Of a DNA stretch of 64,000 nt, positions 36,589-45,671 are shown in pieces (position 1 is the stretch's first letter; the number at the start of each line of letters is the position of its first letter). The DNA lies in NCBI GenBank assembly GCA_002480645.1, contig DLCN01000014.1, positions 100,005-164,004 on the forward strand. Reading direction: 5' to 3'. The DNA comes from Balneolaceae bacterium UBA7797 (GTDB lineage: Bacteria > Bacteroidota > Rhodothermia > Balneolales > Balneolaceae). The notes beneath the pieces were generated by a model, which had not been told where the DNA came from, did no database searches, and saw only the letters and a program-made list of their open reading frames with translations. The translations under genes and the position numbers were made by a program.

Positions 36589-38082
36589 ATGATCTATATC
36601 AACCAATTATCGAAACACGTTGACGAACAGGTGACTCTGAAGGGTTGGGTATATAATTACCGTAGCAGCGGGAGTCTGGTGTTTGTTGAAATGAGAGATG
36701 GTACAGGACTTACCCAATGTGTGATCGCTAAAGATGATGTTTCTGAAAGCACTTGGGAAGCTGCTTCATCCCTTAAACAAGAAAGTTCGCTGGAGATCAC
36801 AGGAACAGTAAAAGCAGATGATCGGAGTATTGGCGGTCATGAGATCCATGTATCTGATGTAACTGTGATCCAGATCGCCGAAGATTATCCCATCACCCCG
36901 AAGGATCATGGGGTAGAATTCCTTATGAATAATCGTCACCTGTGGTTACGAAGTCAGCGCCAGTGGGCGGCCATGCGTGTACGTAATGAGATCATTTTTG
37001 CTATCCATACCTTCTTTCAGGAGCGCAATTTTGTGCAGATGGATTCACCGATCTTTACCGGAAATGCCGCCGAAGGTAGTACTACTCTTTTTGAAACAGA
37101 GTTTTTCGAAGAACCGGCGTATTTAGCTCAAACCGGTCAATTATACGGGGAGGCCATGGCGATGGCTCATGGATTGATCTACACTTTCGGGCCAACTTTT
37201 CGTGCAGAAAAATCGAAAACGCGGCGTCACCTTTCTGAGTTCTGGATGATAGAGCCTGAAATGGCTTATTATGATCTTGAAATGGATATGAACCTTGCAG
37301 AAGATATGATCCGGTTCATAGTAAAAACGGTGTTAGATAAGCGTGCCAATGAATTAAAGATCCTGGAACGCGATACCACTAAATTACAAGCACTGGTAGA
37401 TAATCCGTTCATCCGGATGACCTATACCGAAGCTGTTGATATCCTAACCAGTAAGGCTACTGCACAAATGCTGGATGATATGCTCGCATCCCGCAAAGAA
37501 GAAGAAAAAGCTCTAAAGAAAGAACGGGAAGAAATTAAAAAAGAGCATGGATCTGCAAAGAAATGGCGTAAAAAACAGATCGAAGCACGTCAGATCGAGA
37601 TCGGGGCACGGCTGGATCAGATCGAAGAGGATTACCGCAATATCCCGAAATGGAAGAAATCTGCTCAGGAATTCGAGTGGGGCAATGATTTTGGCGGATC
37701 CGATGAAACAGTACTGACTATGCAATATGATGTACCTGTTATGGTGACCCATTGGCCCGCAGAGATAAAAGCTTTTTATATGAAGCGGGATGAGTCAGGA
37801 AAACACGCTCTGGGCGTAGATGTACTGGCACCTGAGGGTTATGGTGAGATCATTGGTGGAAGCCAGCGAGAAGACGACCTGGAAGTAATGCGTGAACGTA
37901 TTGCGGAAGAAGGGCTGGACGAGAGTGTGTTTGAGTGGTATCTGGATCTTCGAAAATTTGGTACCGTTCCACATGCCGGATTCGGGCTTGGTCTGGAAAG
38001 AACAGTGGCTTGGTTATGTGGATTATCCCACGTGCGTGAAACCATTCCATTCCCAAGAATGATGGGACGATTGACCCCATAA
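36589..38082 (+). CDS. asnS: Asparaginyl-tRNA synthetase
   Basis: 497 residues. The N-terminal OB-fold anticodon domain (VTLKGWVYNYRSSGSLVFVEMRDGT) is followed by a class II catalytic domain. Motif 2 is FGPTFRAEKSKTRRHLSEFWMIEPE and motif 3 GLGLERTVAWLCGL. The sequence TRRHLSEFWMIEPE favours AsnRS over AspRS. An extra highly charged segment, about residues 301-364 (rich in K, E and R, probably a coiled-coil hairpin), interrupts the catalytic domain and makes the protein longer than the ~466-residue E. coli enzyme. It charges tRNA-Asn with asparagine. Confidence 0.96.
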   Translation: MIYINQLSKHVDEQVTLKGWVYNYRSSGSLVFVEMRDGTGLTQCVIAKDDVSESTWEAASSLKQESSLEITGTVKADDRSIGGHEIHVSDVTVIQIAEDYPITPKDHGVEFLMNNRHLWLRSQRQWAAMRVRNEIIFAIHTFFQERNFVQMDSPIFTGNAAEGSTTLFETEFFEEPAYLAQTGQLYGEAMAMAHGLIYTFGPTFRAEKSKTRRHLSEFWMIEPEMAYYDLEMDMNLAEDMIRFIVKTVLDKRANELKILERDTTKLQALVDNPFIRMTYTEAVDILTSKATAQMLDDMLASRKEEEKALKKEREEIKKEHGSAKKWRKKQIEARQIEIGARLDQIEEDYRNIPKWKKSAQEFEWGNDFGGSDETVLTMQYDVPVMVTHWPAEIKAFYMKRDESGKHALGVDVLAPEGYGEIIGGSQREDDLEVMRERIAEEGLDESVFEWYLDLRKFGTVPHAGFGLGLERTVAWLCGLSHVRETIPFPRMMGRLTP

Positions 38083-38121
38083 TTACTCGCTTCAAATAGT
38101 TATAAGTATACTTACTATGAG

Positions 38122-38151
38122 AAAAACCCTGATTATTTATCGGGGTTTTTT
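38122..38151 (+). terminator. Rho-independent terminator after asnS
   Basis: AAAAACCCTGAT (38122-38133), loop TATTT, ATCGGGGTTTTT (38139-38150): 12 pairs with one G-T wobble, with the T-run extending to 38151. Confidence 0.9.
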
Positions 38152-38199
38152 ATGTAAAGAAATTTAGATTTTTTAAAAAATCGGAAACGGTAAAAAAAA

Positions 38200-38207
38200 T
38201 ATTTTTG
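38200..38207 (+). promoter_or_regulatory. Candidate -7 element for small-protein/exporter operon
   Basis: TATTTTTG matches TAnnTTTG, 85 bases before the ATG at 38293. The region ~20 bases upstream has only A- and T-rich sequence and no clear TTG, so it is a moderate match. Confidence 0.45.
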
Positions 38208-38292
38208 TAGCTGTGCTCGAACAATAAAAAATCCGGAAAATATCTTACGACATCATTCACATATCATCAGAGGATCAGGCATAGCCATTCTA

Positions 38293-38553
38293 ATGTCTAT
38301 GTTGTTGTCTCTTTTTATGATCCCCAATCTGACCACAGAAATATGCTCTGCTGAACTATTTCAGTATGCTGATGTTCTGGAATGTGATCTCAGCCAAAAG
38401 AATGAGGTGCAGGAAGAAGAAAAGATGCATCAGGAAATTGATACGGATATAGATTCCGAAATCCGGGTATTATGGATAAAATATGATCAGGAGCTCTTCG
38501 ACAGCTATATAAAGCGTTGCCAAACACCCCCGCCAGATACGCACGCTGCCTGA
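38293..38553 (+). CDS. Small protein of unknown function leading the exporter operon
   Basis: 86 residues; not recognised. Residues 1-20 (MSMLLSLFMIPNLTTEICSA) are hydrophobic and could be a short signal sequence without a basic start. The middle (about 35-58) is strongly acidic (QEEEKMHQEIDTDIDSE), and the end is YDQELFDSYIKRCQTPPPDTHAA. Cysteines are at about 18, 31 and 75. The frame stays open upstream of the ATG, but no standard start codon lies there. It sits after the asnS terminator, near a TAnnTTTG promoter element and 65 bases before the ABC gene. It could be an exported substrate, an accessory subunit, or a chance frame. No Gly-Gly leader is visible, and the exporter has no C39 peptidase domain. 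Confidence 0.5.
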   Translation: MSMLLSLFMIPNLTTEICSAELFQYADVLECDLSQKNEVQEEEKMHQEIDTDIDSEIRVLWIKYDQELFDSYIKRCQTPPPDTHAA

Positions 38554-38618
38554 TCTACTTACCAAGTAACTCTTAGTTACTCCTCAACACCTTACTATTC
38601 ATCGATATCTAACTTAGC

Positions 38619-40343
38619 ATGGAAAAAGTTTATGATAAAATTACGCCTACGGAGCGTTTAATCCGTTTATTTAAACCCGATAAAACAGAGATCAGAAATG
38701 TGTATCTCTACGCATTGCTCTCAGGATTGGTGTATCTGTCCCTTCCACTGGGTATTCAGGCCATTGTAAATCTGATTCAGGGGGGAAGTATCAATACCGC
38801 CTGGGTGGTTTTGGTAGTTTTGGTAGTCGCCGGTGTAGGAGTAAATGGCGTACTGAATATATTTCAATTACGTACGGTTGAGAACCTTCAGCAAAAGGTA
38901 TTTGTCCGGGCCGCCTTCGAATTTGCCTATCGTTTACCCCGGATAAAGATGGAGGTATTGTACAAGAATTATGCCCTCGATCTGGTGAATCGTTTCTTTG
39001 ATGTGGTATCTGTACAGAAGGGGATGGCAAAACTGCTGATCGATTTCACAACGGCTATGCTACAGGTGGTGTTCGGTGTTTTATTGCTCTCGTTCTATCA
39101 CCCGTTCTTTATTCTGTTCGGTATTGTTTTAGTGGTGATCGTGTATGCCATCATCCGCTATAGTTTTCCAAAGGGATTGACTACCAGTCTAAATGAGTCG
39201 AAACAAAAATACCGGCTGGCATACTGGCTGGAGGAGATCGCCCGGACCTATCAGAGTTTTAAGCTGAATACAGAATCTGAATTGGCACTTCAGAAGACCA
39301 ATACCATCACAGATGATTATGTTCGGGACAGGGAAAGTCACTTCCGTATCCTCGTTCGTCAGTATTCCCTGCTCGTCTTTTTTAAGGTGATCGTTGCTGC
39401 AGGATTATTGGCCATCGGTGGTATCCTGGTGATGGAGCAACTTATGAACATAGGTCAGTTCGTGGCTGCAGAAATTATCATTCTTACGATCATTTCATCG
39501 GTAGAGAAGCTGATCATGAGCCTTGAGAATATCTATGACATCATAACCGGATTAGAAAAGATCGCTCAGGTAACGGATCTGGAATTGGAAGAAAACGGAA
39601 GTACTCCATTGGAAGTTGATGAAGATGCCTATGGTATAGATGTTAAATTCAACGACGTCACCTTTACCTATCCTAATTATTATAAACCATCATTGGAGAA
39701 CCTCAATCTGCAAATACCGGCCGGTGGCAGGATGGGGGTTACCGGGAAAAACGGATCGGGTAAATCAACCTTCGTACAGATCCTGGCAGGTTATTATGAT
39801 ATCAAATACGGGAACCTGCTTTACAATAATCAGACAAGATCCATCCTGGATCTGAACTCATTGCGAAAGCATCTGGGCGTGTATTATTCTGAAGTGGATC
39901 TCTTCGAAGGAACGTTTGAGGAGAATATAACCATGGGGAGAGAAGGCATCGATCGACAGCAACTGGATAAAGTATGTCATGATCTTTTCCTGCACGATTT
40001 TGTTAAATCGCTGCCCGATGGAATTAAAACAAAGCTTGATCCACAAGGGGAAAAATTACCAAGGAATATCTCACAGAAGATATTTCTGGCAAGGGCCATA
40101 ATAGGTAAACCAAAACTACTGATCATCGATTCTCAGTTAGAGGATATTGATGAAAATGAGGCATCACTGATCACTGATTATCTGACAGACAGGAATAAAA
40201 AGTGGACGTTAATTTGGGTGACATCCTCCAGAAAAGTGCTTAAGAAAATGGATAATGTTGTGTATCTGAAAAATGGTCAGGTTGCGGAATTAGCACCCTA
40301 TCAGCAACTTAAAGAGCTGAACGGAGGTGCGAAGAATGCTTAA
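38619..40343 (+). CDS. ABC exporter with degenerate nucleotide-binding domain
   Basis: 574 residues. Residues ~25-310 hold the membrane domain (hydrophobic segments near 28-55, 61-82, 140-180 and 250-300). Walker A is intact (GKNGSGKST, 376-384). The other ATPase motifs are not: the Q-loop glutamine is replaced (YYSEVDLF), the LSGGQ signature reads LPRNISQ (480-486), Walker B is LLIIDS with Ser505 where the catalytic glutamate should be, the D-loop is EDID, and the H-loop histidine is Ser536 (WVTSSRK). ATP binding seems possible but hydrolysis doubtful, unlike the intact transporter at position 1. There is no C39 peptidase domain. It is followed by HlyD and TolC-like genes with overlaps, a type I-like tripartite exporter. 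Substrate unknown. Confidence 0.85.
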   Translation: MEKVYDKITPTERLIRLFKPDKTEIRNVYLYALLSGLVYLSLPLGIQAIVNLIQGGSINTAWVVLVVLVVAGVGVNGVLNIFQLRTVENLQQKVFVRAAFEFAYRLPRIKMEVLYKNYALDLVNRFFDVVSVQKGMAKLLIDFTTAMLQVVFGVLLLSFYHPFFILFGIVLVVIVYAIIRYSFPKGLTTSLNESKQKYRLAYWLEEIARTYQSFKLNTESELALQKTNTITDDYVRDRESHFRILVRQYSLLVFFKVIVAAGLLAIGGILVMEQLMNIGQFVAAEIIILTIISSVEKLIMSLENIYDIITGLEKIAQVTDLELEENGSTPLEVDEDAYGIDVKFNDVTFTYPNYYKPSLENLNLQIPAGGRMGVTGKNGSGKSTFVQILAGYYDIKYGNLLYNNQTRSILDLNSLRKHLGVYYSEVDLFEGTFEENITMGREGIDRQQLDKVCHDLFLHDFVKSLPDGIKTKLDPQGEKLPRNISQKIFLARAIIGKPKLLIIDSQLEDIDENEASLITDYLTDRNKKWTLIWVTSSRKVLKKMDNVVYLKNGQVAELAPYQQLKELNGGAKNA

Positions 40344-41703
40344 TAATTCCCATCACAGTATCTCAAAGTATATCGATCGCCGGAAGTATAGTTCACTTAG
40401 AACCGTAGAAGAGCGAAGTACCTCCACATTATTGATCAGGACGCTTTTTACGATCATGATCATTTCGTTGGGCATCATGCTATTACCCTGGACTCAGAAT
40501 ATAAATTCCAGAGGTAGTATAACAACGTTAAGTCCGGATCAACGTCCTCAAAATGTACATTCTGTAATTGCCGGTCAAATTGAACGCTGGTATGTCAGAG
40601 AAGGTGATTATGTGCAAAAAGGGGATACCATTGTACATATAAAAGAGATCAAGGATGCCTATTTCGATCCTTTACTTCTGGAACGAACACAACAACAATT
40701 AGAAGCTAAGAAAAATACGATCCGGGCCTATGAGCAAAAGCTTACGGCGATGGAGCATCAGATCAAAGCATTAAGAACTAATCGTCAGTTAAAGTTAGAA
40801 CAGCTAAAGAATTATCTCATTCAGGCCGGGCTTAAGGTGCAAAGCGATAGTATGGAAGTAGAAGCAGCGAAGCTGAATCTTGAGATCGCAAAGCAGCAAT
40901 TTGATCGTATGAAAGGGTTATACGAAGAGGGACTGAAATCTTTAACGGATTTTGAGAAACGTAAACTCGATCTGCAAAAGGCAGAAGCTGAGATGATCGC
41001 GAAGCAGAATAAACTGCTGACCTCCCGTAACCTTCTTATAAATGCTCAGATTGATCTGAATACCACAGAAGCTGATTTCGAGCAGAAGATCGCCAAAGCA
41101 GAATCGGACATGTTTACCGCTCAGTCCAATCTTTATGGTGCTCAGGCAGAAGTGGCAAAGCTTGAAAATCAGTATTCGAATTATCAACGGCGCAATGATC
41201 TCTATTTTGTAACAGCTCCTCAATCAGGGTATATCACTCAATCCATCAAATCAGGGATCGGTGAAACCTTAAAAGAGGGTGAAGTGATCGTAACGATCAT
41301 GCCCGAGAGCTATCAATTAGCGGTAGAGATGTATGTTCGGCCTATTGATCTGCCATTACTTAAAACGGGGCAGAAGGTTCGCATTCAGTTTGATGGTTGG
41401 CCTGCCATCGTATTCTCAGGCTGGCCGAATACAAGTTTTGGAACCTATGGCGGAGAAATATTTGCTATCGATCGTTTTATCAGTGCCAATGGAATGTACA
41501 GGGTATTAGTGCGACCGGATGAGGAGGCAGAGGAATGGCCTGAAGCATTGAGATATGGCTCCGGGGCTCAAAGTATCGTGCTGCTAAATGAAGTGCCGAT
41601 CTGGTATGAGGTTTGGCGACAGATAAATGGTTTTCCACCGGATTATTACAGCACAAATACGGAGAAATCGGTCAAATCTTCATTCTTAATGTTTAAAAAA
41701 TGA
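40336..41703 (+). CDS. HlyD-family membrane fusion protein
   Basis: 455 residues from the ATG at 40336, chosen because GGAGG (40323-40327) lies eight bases before it; a GTG at 40327 in the same frame is an alternative. One N-terminal membrane helix (FTIMIISLGIMLLPW) is followed by a split lipoyl domain (SVIAGQIERWYVREGDYVQKGDTIVHI). A long coiled coil covers about residues 110-285, then the second lipoyl half (ITQSIKSGIGETLKEGEVIVTI) and a beta-barrel domain. It links the inner-membrane ABC protein to the outer-membrane channel. It overlaps the ABC gene by 8 bases and the outer-membrane gene by 4 (ATGA). Confidence 0.92.
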   Translation: MLNNSHHSISKYIDRRKYSSLRTVEERSTSTLLIRTLFTIMIISLGIMLLPWTQNINSRGSITTLSPDQRPQNVHSVIAGQIERWYVREGDYVQKGDTIVHIKEIKDAYFDPLLLERTQQQLEAKKNTIRAYEQKLTAMEHQIKALRTNRQLKLEQLKNYLIQAGLKVQSDSMEVEAAKLNLEIAKQQFDRMKGLYEEGLKSLTDFEKRKLDLQKAEAEMIAKQNKLLTSRNLLINAQIDLNTTEADFEQKIAKAESDMFTAQSNLYGAQAEVAKLENQYSNYQRRNDLYFVTAPQSGYITQSIKSGIGETLKEGEVIVTIMPESYQLAVEMYVRPIDLPLLKTGQKVRIQFDGWPAIVFSGWPNTSFGTYGGEIFAIDRFISANGMYRVLVRPDEEAEEWPEALRYGSGAQSIVLLNEVPIWYEVWRQINGFPPDYYSTNTEKSVKSSFLMFKK

Positions 41704-43154
41704 TGAAGAAATTATCGCTCATTATCATACTCATATTGATCGGAGATCCGCTATCGGCTAGGACATTTTTTACTGATAGTACCCCTGATTCAAATGCTGT
41801 AACGGATACAGTGTTAACCTTCAGTGAGTATCTGGAGATAGTAAGAAAATATCATCCGGTGGCTAAGCAGGCAGAACTTTTGGAGCAGGAGGCAGAGGCA
41901 GAACTGCTTAAGGCAAAAGGCGGGTTTGAACCCAAGATATATGCTGATCTCACCGAAAAGGACTTCGATGAGAAAAACTACTATCAGTTAATTGATGCGG
42001 GACTAAAGCTTCCAACCTGGCTTGGAGTAGACCTGAAAACCGGATTTGAACGAGCCCGTGGTGCCTATGTAGATCCGCAGTCAGGTACTCCGGACGCCGG
42101 TTTGATCTATGCCGGATTATCGATCCCGATTGGGCAGGGACTCTTCATAGATCAACGCCGGGCAGATCTGAAAAAGGCAAAGATCTACCGGGAAAGTAAT
42201 GTAGTAGAGCAGCAAATTATGCTGAACGACCTTATGTATGATGCCGGGAATGCCTATTGGAAGTGGACGCAGGCCTTTGAGGTGGAGAAGGTCATATCCA
42301 GAGCTATGCACATAGCTCGTGAACGCCTGAAATTTATCGAGAGAAGTGTAGCTCTGGGTGATAAACCTGAGATCGATACTCTTGAGGCGAGCTTACAGAT
42401 CCAGACATTACAGGTTGAATTACAGCAAGCCCGGTTGGAAGTGATGAAGTCCCGTGCAGAATTATCTACCTACTTGTGGTTCGAAGGCGTTCTTCCGATG
42501 GAACTTTCAGACAACGTATTTCCCGGTGAAATGGATGAACGATCTCCAGTAACAAGTGAAGTTCTGTTCGCTGATGCAGACACTTTACTAAGCAGACATC
42601 CTGAAATACTGAAGACCACCTTCAAGATCGATGTACTTAATGTTGATCGGAAACTTGGCCTTGAACAGCTCAAACCAACGTTAAATGTGAATCTTACTCC
42701 ATTAATCGAACCTGTGGGTGGAGCTGAGGATATTCGGATCACTGAGAATAATATGAAATGGGGATTCACTTTCGAGATGCCCCTATTACTCCGAAAGCAA
42801 AGAGCAGAATTACAGAAAAATGGTTTGAAGCTGAAAAGTACTAATCTGGATCTGGAAAGAAAGAGATTCAGTTTAAGTCAGAAATATGCAATGGCCACTC
42901 AGGAATTTGAAACAACCCGGGAGCAAAGCGAACAATACCGAAAAACAGTTCTGGATTATGAACGACTGTTGAACGCAGAACAAAGAAAGTTTGAACTGGG
43001 AGAGAGTTCTTTGTTTTTAGTTAATTCCCGGTTGAATAAATATCTGGACAGCCGGATCAAACTCATCGAATTGCAAATGAAGAACAGAAAATCAGAGTTA
43101 AAGACCTGGTACGTCTTAGGGGTTCTTGGTAATGCGTTTAATCCCTATTTATAG
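41700..43154 (+). CDS. TolC-like outer membrane efflux protein
   Basis: 484 residues. A signal peptide (about residues 1-20) is followed by two helix-rich repeats typical of the outer-membrane factor family: TLEASLQIQTLQVELQQARLEV in the first, and a related heptad stretch near residues 375-450 in the second. Conserved features include AELLKAKGGFEPKIYADL at the start of the first repeat. It should trimerise to form the exit duct for the ABC-HlyD pair. It overlaps the HlyD gene by four bases, so the operon is translationally coupled. No terminator is evident in the next 180 bases. Confidence 0.9.
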   Translation: MMKKLSLIIILILIGDPLSARTFFTDSTPDSNAVTDTVLTFSEYLEIVRKYHPVAKQAELLEQEAEAELLKAKGGFEPKIYADLTEKDFDEKNYYQLIDAGLKLPTWLGVDLKTGFERARGAYVDPQSGTPDAGLIYAGLSIPIGQGLFIDQRRADLKKAKIYRESNVVEQQIMLNDLMYDAGNAYWKWTQAFEVEKVISRAMHIARERLKFIERSVALGDKPEIDTLEASLQIQTLQVELQQARLEVMKSRAELSTYLWFEGVLPMELSDNVFPGEMDERSPVTSEVLFADADTLLSRHPEILKTTFKIDVLNVDRKLGLEQLKPTLNVNLTPLIEPVGGAEDIRITENNMKWGFTFEMPLLLRKQRAELQKNGLKLKSTNLDLERKRFSLSQKYAMATQEFETTREQSEQYRKTVLDYERLLNAEQRKFELGESSLFLVNSRLNKYLDSRIKLIELQMKNRKSELKTWYVLGVLGNAFNPYL

Positions 43155-43337
43155 CAGACCGGTAAATGGTTTAAGTTGAAAGAAGTCATAGAATGGAAGC
43201 ATCGATCAACGTCAGTTCAATAAATGTGGATGTTCAGACAAGATCTGTTCTATCCTGAGATGTCGGTCTATGGAATATATTTCGCTTGAAGTCTCCATGT
43301 ATTTGTAAATAATGAGACTCTTTTTGAAGAGTTTGAC

Positions 43338-43634
43338 CTAAGGGTATGCATCCTGTCCACAATGGGCTACTTCGAAAAGCAGATCTCCGATCAATGCTAT
43401 TACCTCATCATTGAGATCATAGTCTTTTTTCAGGCGTTCTATTAATTCTTCATCCGGGTACTCGATGATGGTGTTCAGATCGAAAGAAAATTGATCCTTC
43501 ATTAAGGTATCAACGGACTGAATGATCTCGGCCGGTTGATCCTGATTCTTTAGTTTCAGAACAGTGGCAATGATCTGGTTCATAACCTGAACCATTTGCC
43601 TGACCTGTTTCATGAAATAATCATTTTCATTCAT
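43338..43634 (-). CDS. Small conserved helical protein, unknown function
   Basis: 98 residues from the ATG at 43634 (a TTG one codon upstream is less likely). The start MNENDYFMKQVRQMVQVMNQIIA is a helix with heptad-like hydrophobics, followed by charged helices ending HCGQDAYP. The opening pattern resembles DUF6483-type proteins of Firmicutes, but the match is weak and I do not assign a function. There is no signal peptide or membrane segment. It lies 57 bases downstream of the DUF2805 gene on the same strand. A short hairpin (ACTCTT/AAGAGT, 43317-43332) follows its stop. Confidence 0.65.
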   Translation of the reverse strand: MNENDYFMKQVRQMVQVMNQIIATVLKLKNQDQPAEIIQSVDTLMKDQFSFDLNTIIEYPDEELIERLKKDYDLNDEVIALIGDLLFEVAHCGQDAYP

Positions 43635-43691
43635 CAATTCATCCTGTTGATAGAAATTAAGCCTTTGTTGATCCCGTTGCAGAACATCTAC

Positions 43692-43994
43692 TCAGTATTT
43701 CTTTTTGGCTATTCTGTTGTTGGTAATGGGATTTTGGGCAGGGGAGACAAACCGTTTAACATCCTTATTTCTTAATTTACGATGCTTGGTTTTTCGGCCG
43801 CTTACTCTTTTTCTCCATCGCTCCCAGCTTTTTCGCTTCAGATTTCGGCGCATTAATTCGATCACTTCTTTTTCAGATAAGCCAAATTGAGCTTCAATAG
43901 TATCAAAAGGAGTTCGGTCTTCCCAGGCCATTCCGATGATCCGGTCAACCTCGTGTGGTTCAAGCTTATATTCCTTGATCAAATCAGTACTCAT
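43692..43994 (-). CDS. DUF2805 / TIGR03643 family protein
   Basis: 100 residues. The conserved family block is easy to see: IIGMAWEDRTPFDTIEAQFG, LSEKEVIELMRRNLK and WRKRVSGRKTKH. The region DTIEAQFGLSEKEVI looks like a helix-turn-helix, and the very basic C-terminus (KTKHRKLRNKDVKRF) would suit nucleic acid binding. The family is widespread in Bacteroidota, cyanobacteria and proteobacteria without a known function. The C-terminal ~30 residues extend beyond the usual domain. It is probably co-transcribed with the 98-residue protein. Confidence 0.85.
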   Translation of the reverse strand: MSTDLIKEYKLEPHEVDRIIGMAWEDRTPFDTIEAQFGLSEKEVIELMRRNLKRKSWERWRKRVSGRKTKHRKLRNKDVKRFVSPAQNPITNNRIAKKKY

Positions 43995-44063
43995 AGGTCA
44001 ATATCCTTTTTTCTGTGGTAAAAGAACTTTTCACTCGAAGCGTTCATTGATCGTTGATTTAGA

Positions 44064-45551
44064 TCAGATCAATAAACCGGCCCAAAGGGTAAGTAAACTT
44101 AGAAATGCAAGGATCACTAATAAGGGCCAGATGAATTTTATCCATTTATCGTAATTAACATTCACCATGGCCAGAGAGGGCAGTATTAGTCCCGCAGGAG
44201 TGATGAACAACATGATACCAAATCCAAACTGATAGGCATTCACGATCTCTTCAACAGGAACCCCGATGATCTGTGCCAGGGAACTCATAATTGGCATCGA
44301 AACCACGGCCAGTCCCGAAGAACTGGATATAAAGAATCCCATCACAAAGAAAACTACCAGCAATAACGGTAGGAATACGAAACCAGATGTTCCCTCAACC
44401 ATTTGTACCGAATAATATAAGATGGTATCAGAGATCATACCGTCGTTCATTATGATCGTTACACCCCGTGCAATTCCAATGATTAGTGATACTCCCAGTA
44501 GGTCTTTGGCTCCGTCAATAAAATGAGCGACAAATTCTTTTTCAGAAGACCGCATCAGAATTCCTAATAAAATTGAGGCAATGAGAAAGAGTACGGTCAT
44601 TTCTTCCAGCCACCAACCGTAAAAGGCAACACCTATGATCATAAACAGGAATGTTCCTCCGAAAAGGGATAATAACAACACCGTTTTTAGATCCAGGTGC
44701 GAGGAGGCCGATGTATCGATGTCTTTAAATGGCGAATGGATATTTAAACCATACAGTAATGACTTGGTGGGATCTTTTTTAGCCCGGTTGGCATACCGTA
44801 CGATATATGTGATGGAAACTATGGTTCCAAGGATCAGCATGGCCAGGCGGCTGTATAGTCCAATGGTCCAGTTAATGCCCGCTGCATTCGATGCGATGAT
44901 GGTGGCAAAAGGGTTTGTAGTACTTGCCATGGTCCCGATGGAAGATCCGATAAAGATCACCGCTACAGGAACGAGGAGATCATATCCCGCCGCCAGGAAT
45001 ACAGGGACCAATATGGGATAAAATGCCAGTGTCTCTTCGGCCATTCCGAAGGTGGTTCCACCGATTGCAATTAACGAAGTAACGATCACGATGAGTAAAC
45101 TCTCTCTGCCTTTTAATATTCTTGCCAGATACGAAACTCCACGATCCAACGCACCGGAACTGTTAAAGACCCCGATAAATCCACCAATAATGAGTACAAG
45201 CATGACAATATCGATCACCTGATACATGCCTTTGATCGGGGCCAAAAATACATCAAGTATTCCCTGAGGATCTGACTCTACGGTTTTATAGGTATCAGGT
45301 ACCGATAGAGGCTTGGTGAATTCTCCTTCTTTGAATTTATCCAATTGAATTAGGATTCCAAGTTCATCCAGTGTTTGCTGATTTGCCGGTAAAGTGGTGG
45401 TTTCGCCGGCAGAACGTAATTCAAAGGTATCTGAGTTTTCAAGATATGTGATGGTATCGTATTGTCCGGCAGGTAAGATCCAGGTAGCGATGGCTGCAAC
45501 CAGAATTACCCCCATCAACACAGAATAAGGAGTTGGAAATTTGAAATTCAT
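44064..45551 (-). CDS. YfcC/DcuC-like (COG1288) membrane transporter
   Basis: 495 residues with about 12 hydrophobic segments. The family-typical start is TPYSVLMGVILVAAIATWILPAGQY, followed by a polar extracytoplasmic loop (~residues 30-85), GGFIGVFNSSGALDRG, GGTTFGMAEETLAFYPILVPV, SIGTMASTTNPFA and FISSSSGLAVVSMPIM. These match the YfcC family of the ion transporter superfamily, predicted carriers of basic amino acids, peptides or dicarboxylates. Substrate is not determinable here, and no metabolic gene is adjacent. The ~70-base gap to the DUF2805 gene downstream suggests separate expression. Confidence 0.88.
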   Translation of the reverse strand: MNFKFPTPYSVLMGVILVAAIATWILPAGQYDTITYLENSDTFELRSAGETTTLPANQQTLDELGILIQLDKFKEGEFTKPLSVPDTYKTVESDPQGILDVFLAPIKGMYQVIDIVMLVLIIGGFIGVFNSSGALDRGVSYLARILKGRESLLIVIVTSLIAIGGTTFGMAEETLAFYPILVPVFLAAGYDLLVPVAVIFIGSSIGTMASTTNPFATIIASNAAGINWTIGLYSRLAMLILGTIVSITYIVRYANRAKKDPTKSLLYGLNIHSPFKDIDTSASSHLDLKTVLLLSLFGGTFLFMIIGVAFYGWWLEEMTVLFLIASILLGILMRSSEKEFVAHFIDGAKDLLGVSLIIGIARGVTIIMNDGMISDTILYYSVQMVEGTSGFVFLPLLLVVFFVMGFFISSSSGLAVVSMPIMSSLAQIIGVPVEEIVNAYQFGFGIMLFITPAGLILPSLAMVNVNYDKWIKFIWPLLVILAFLSLLTLWAGLLI

Positions 45552-45671
45552 GAATTCGAGGCTGAATGTAAAAGGAACTGAATATACAGTTTTAAGAGGA
45601 GGGAGAACGGGGTAATTGAAACTAATCTGTCTGTACAGTTAAACCTCAATCCTTGAGTAAAAAATCTCTGT

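Noticed and set aside
38293..43154. Bacteriocin or microcin export system
   Set aside because: No Gly-Gly leader in the small protein, no C39 peptidase domain, and no modification or immunity gene nearby.
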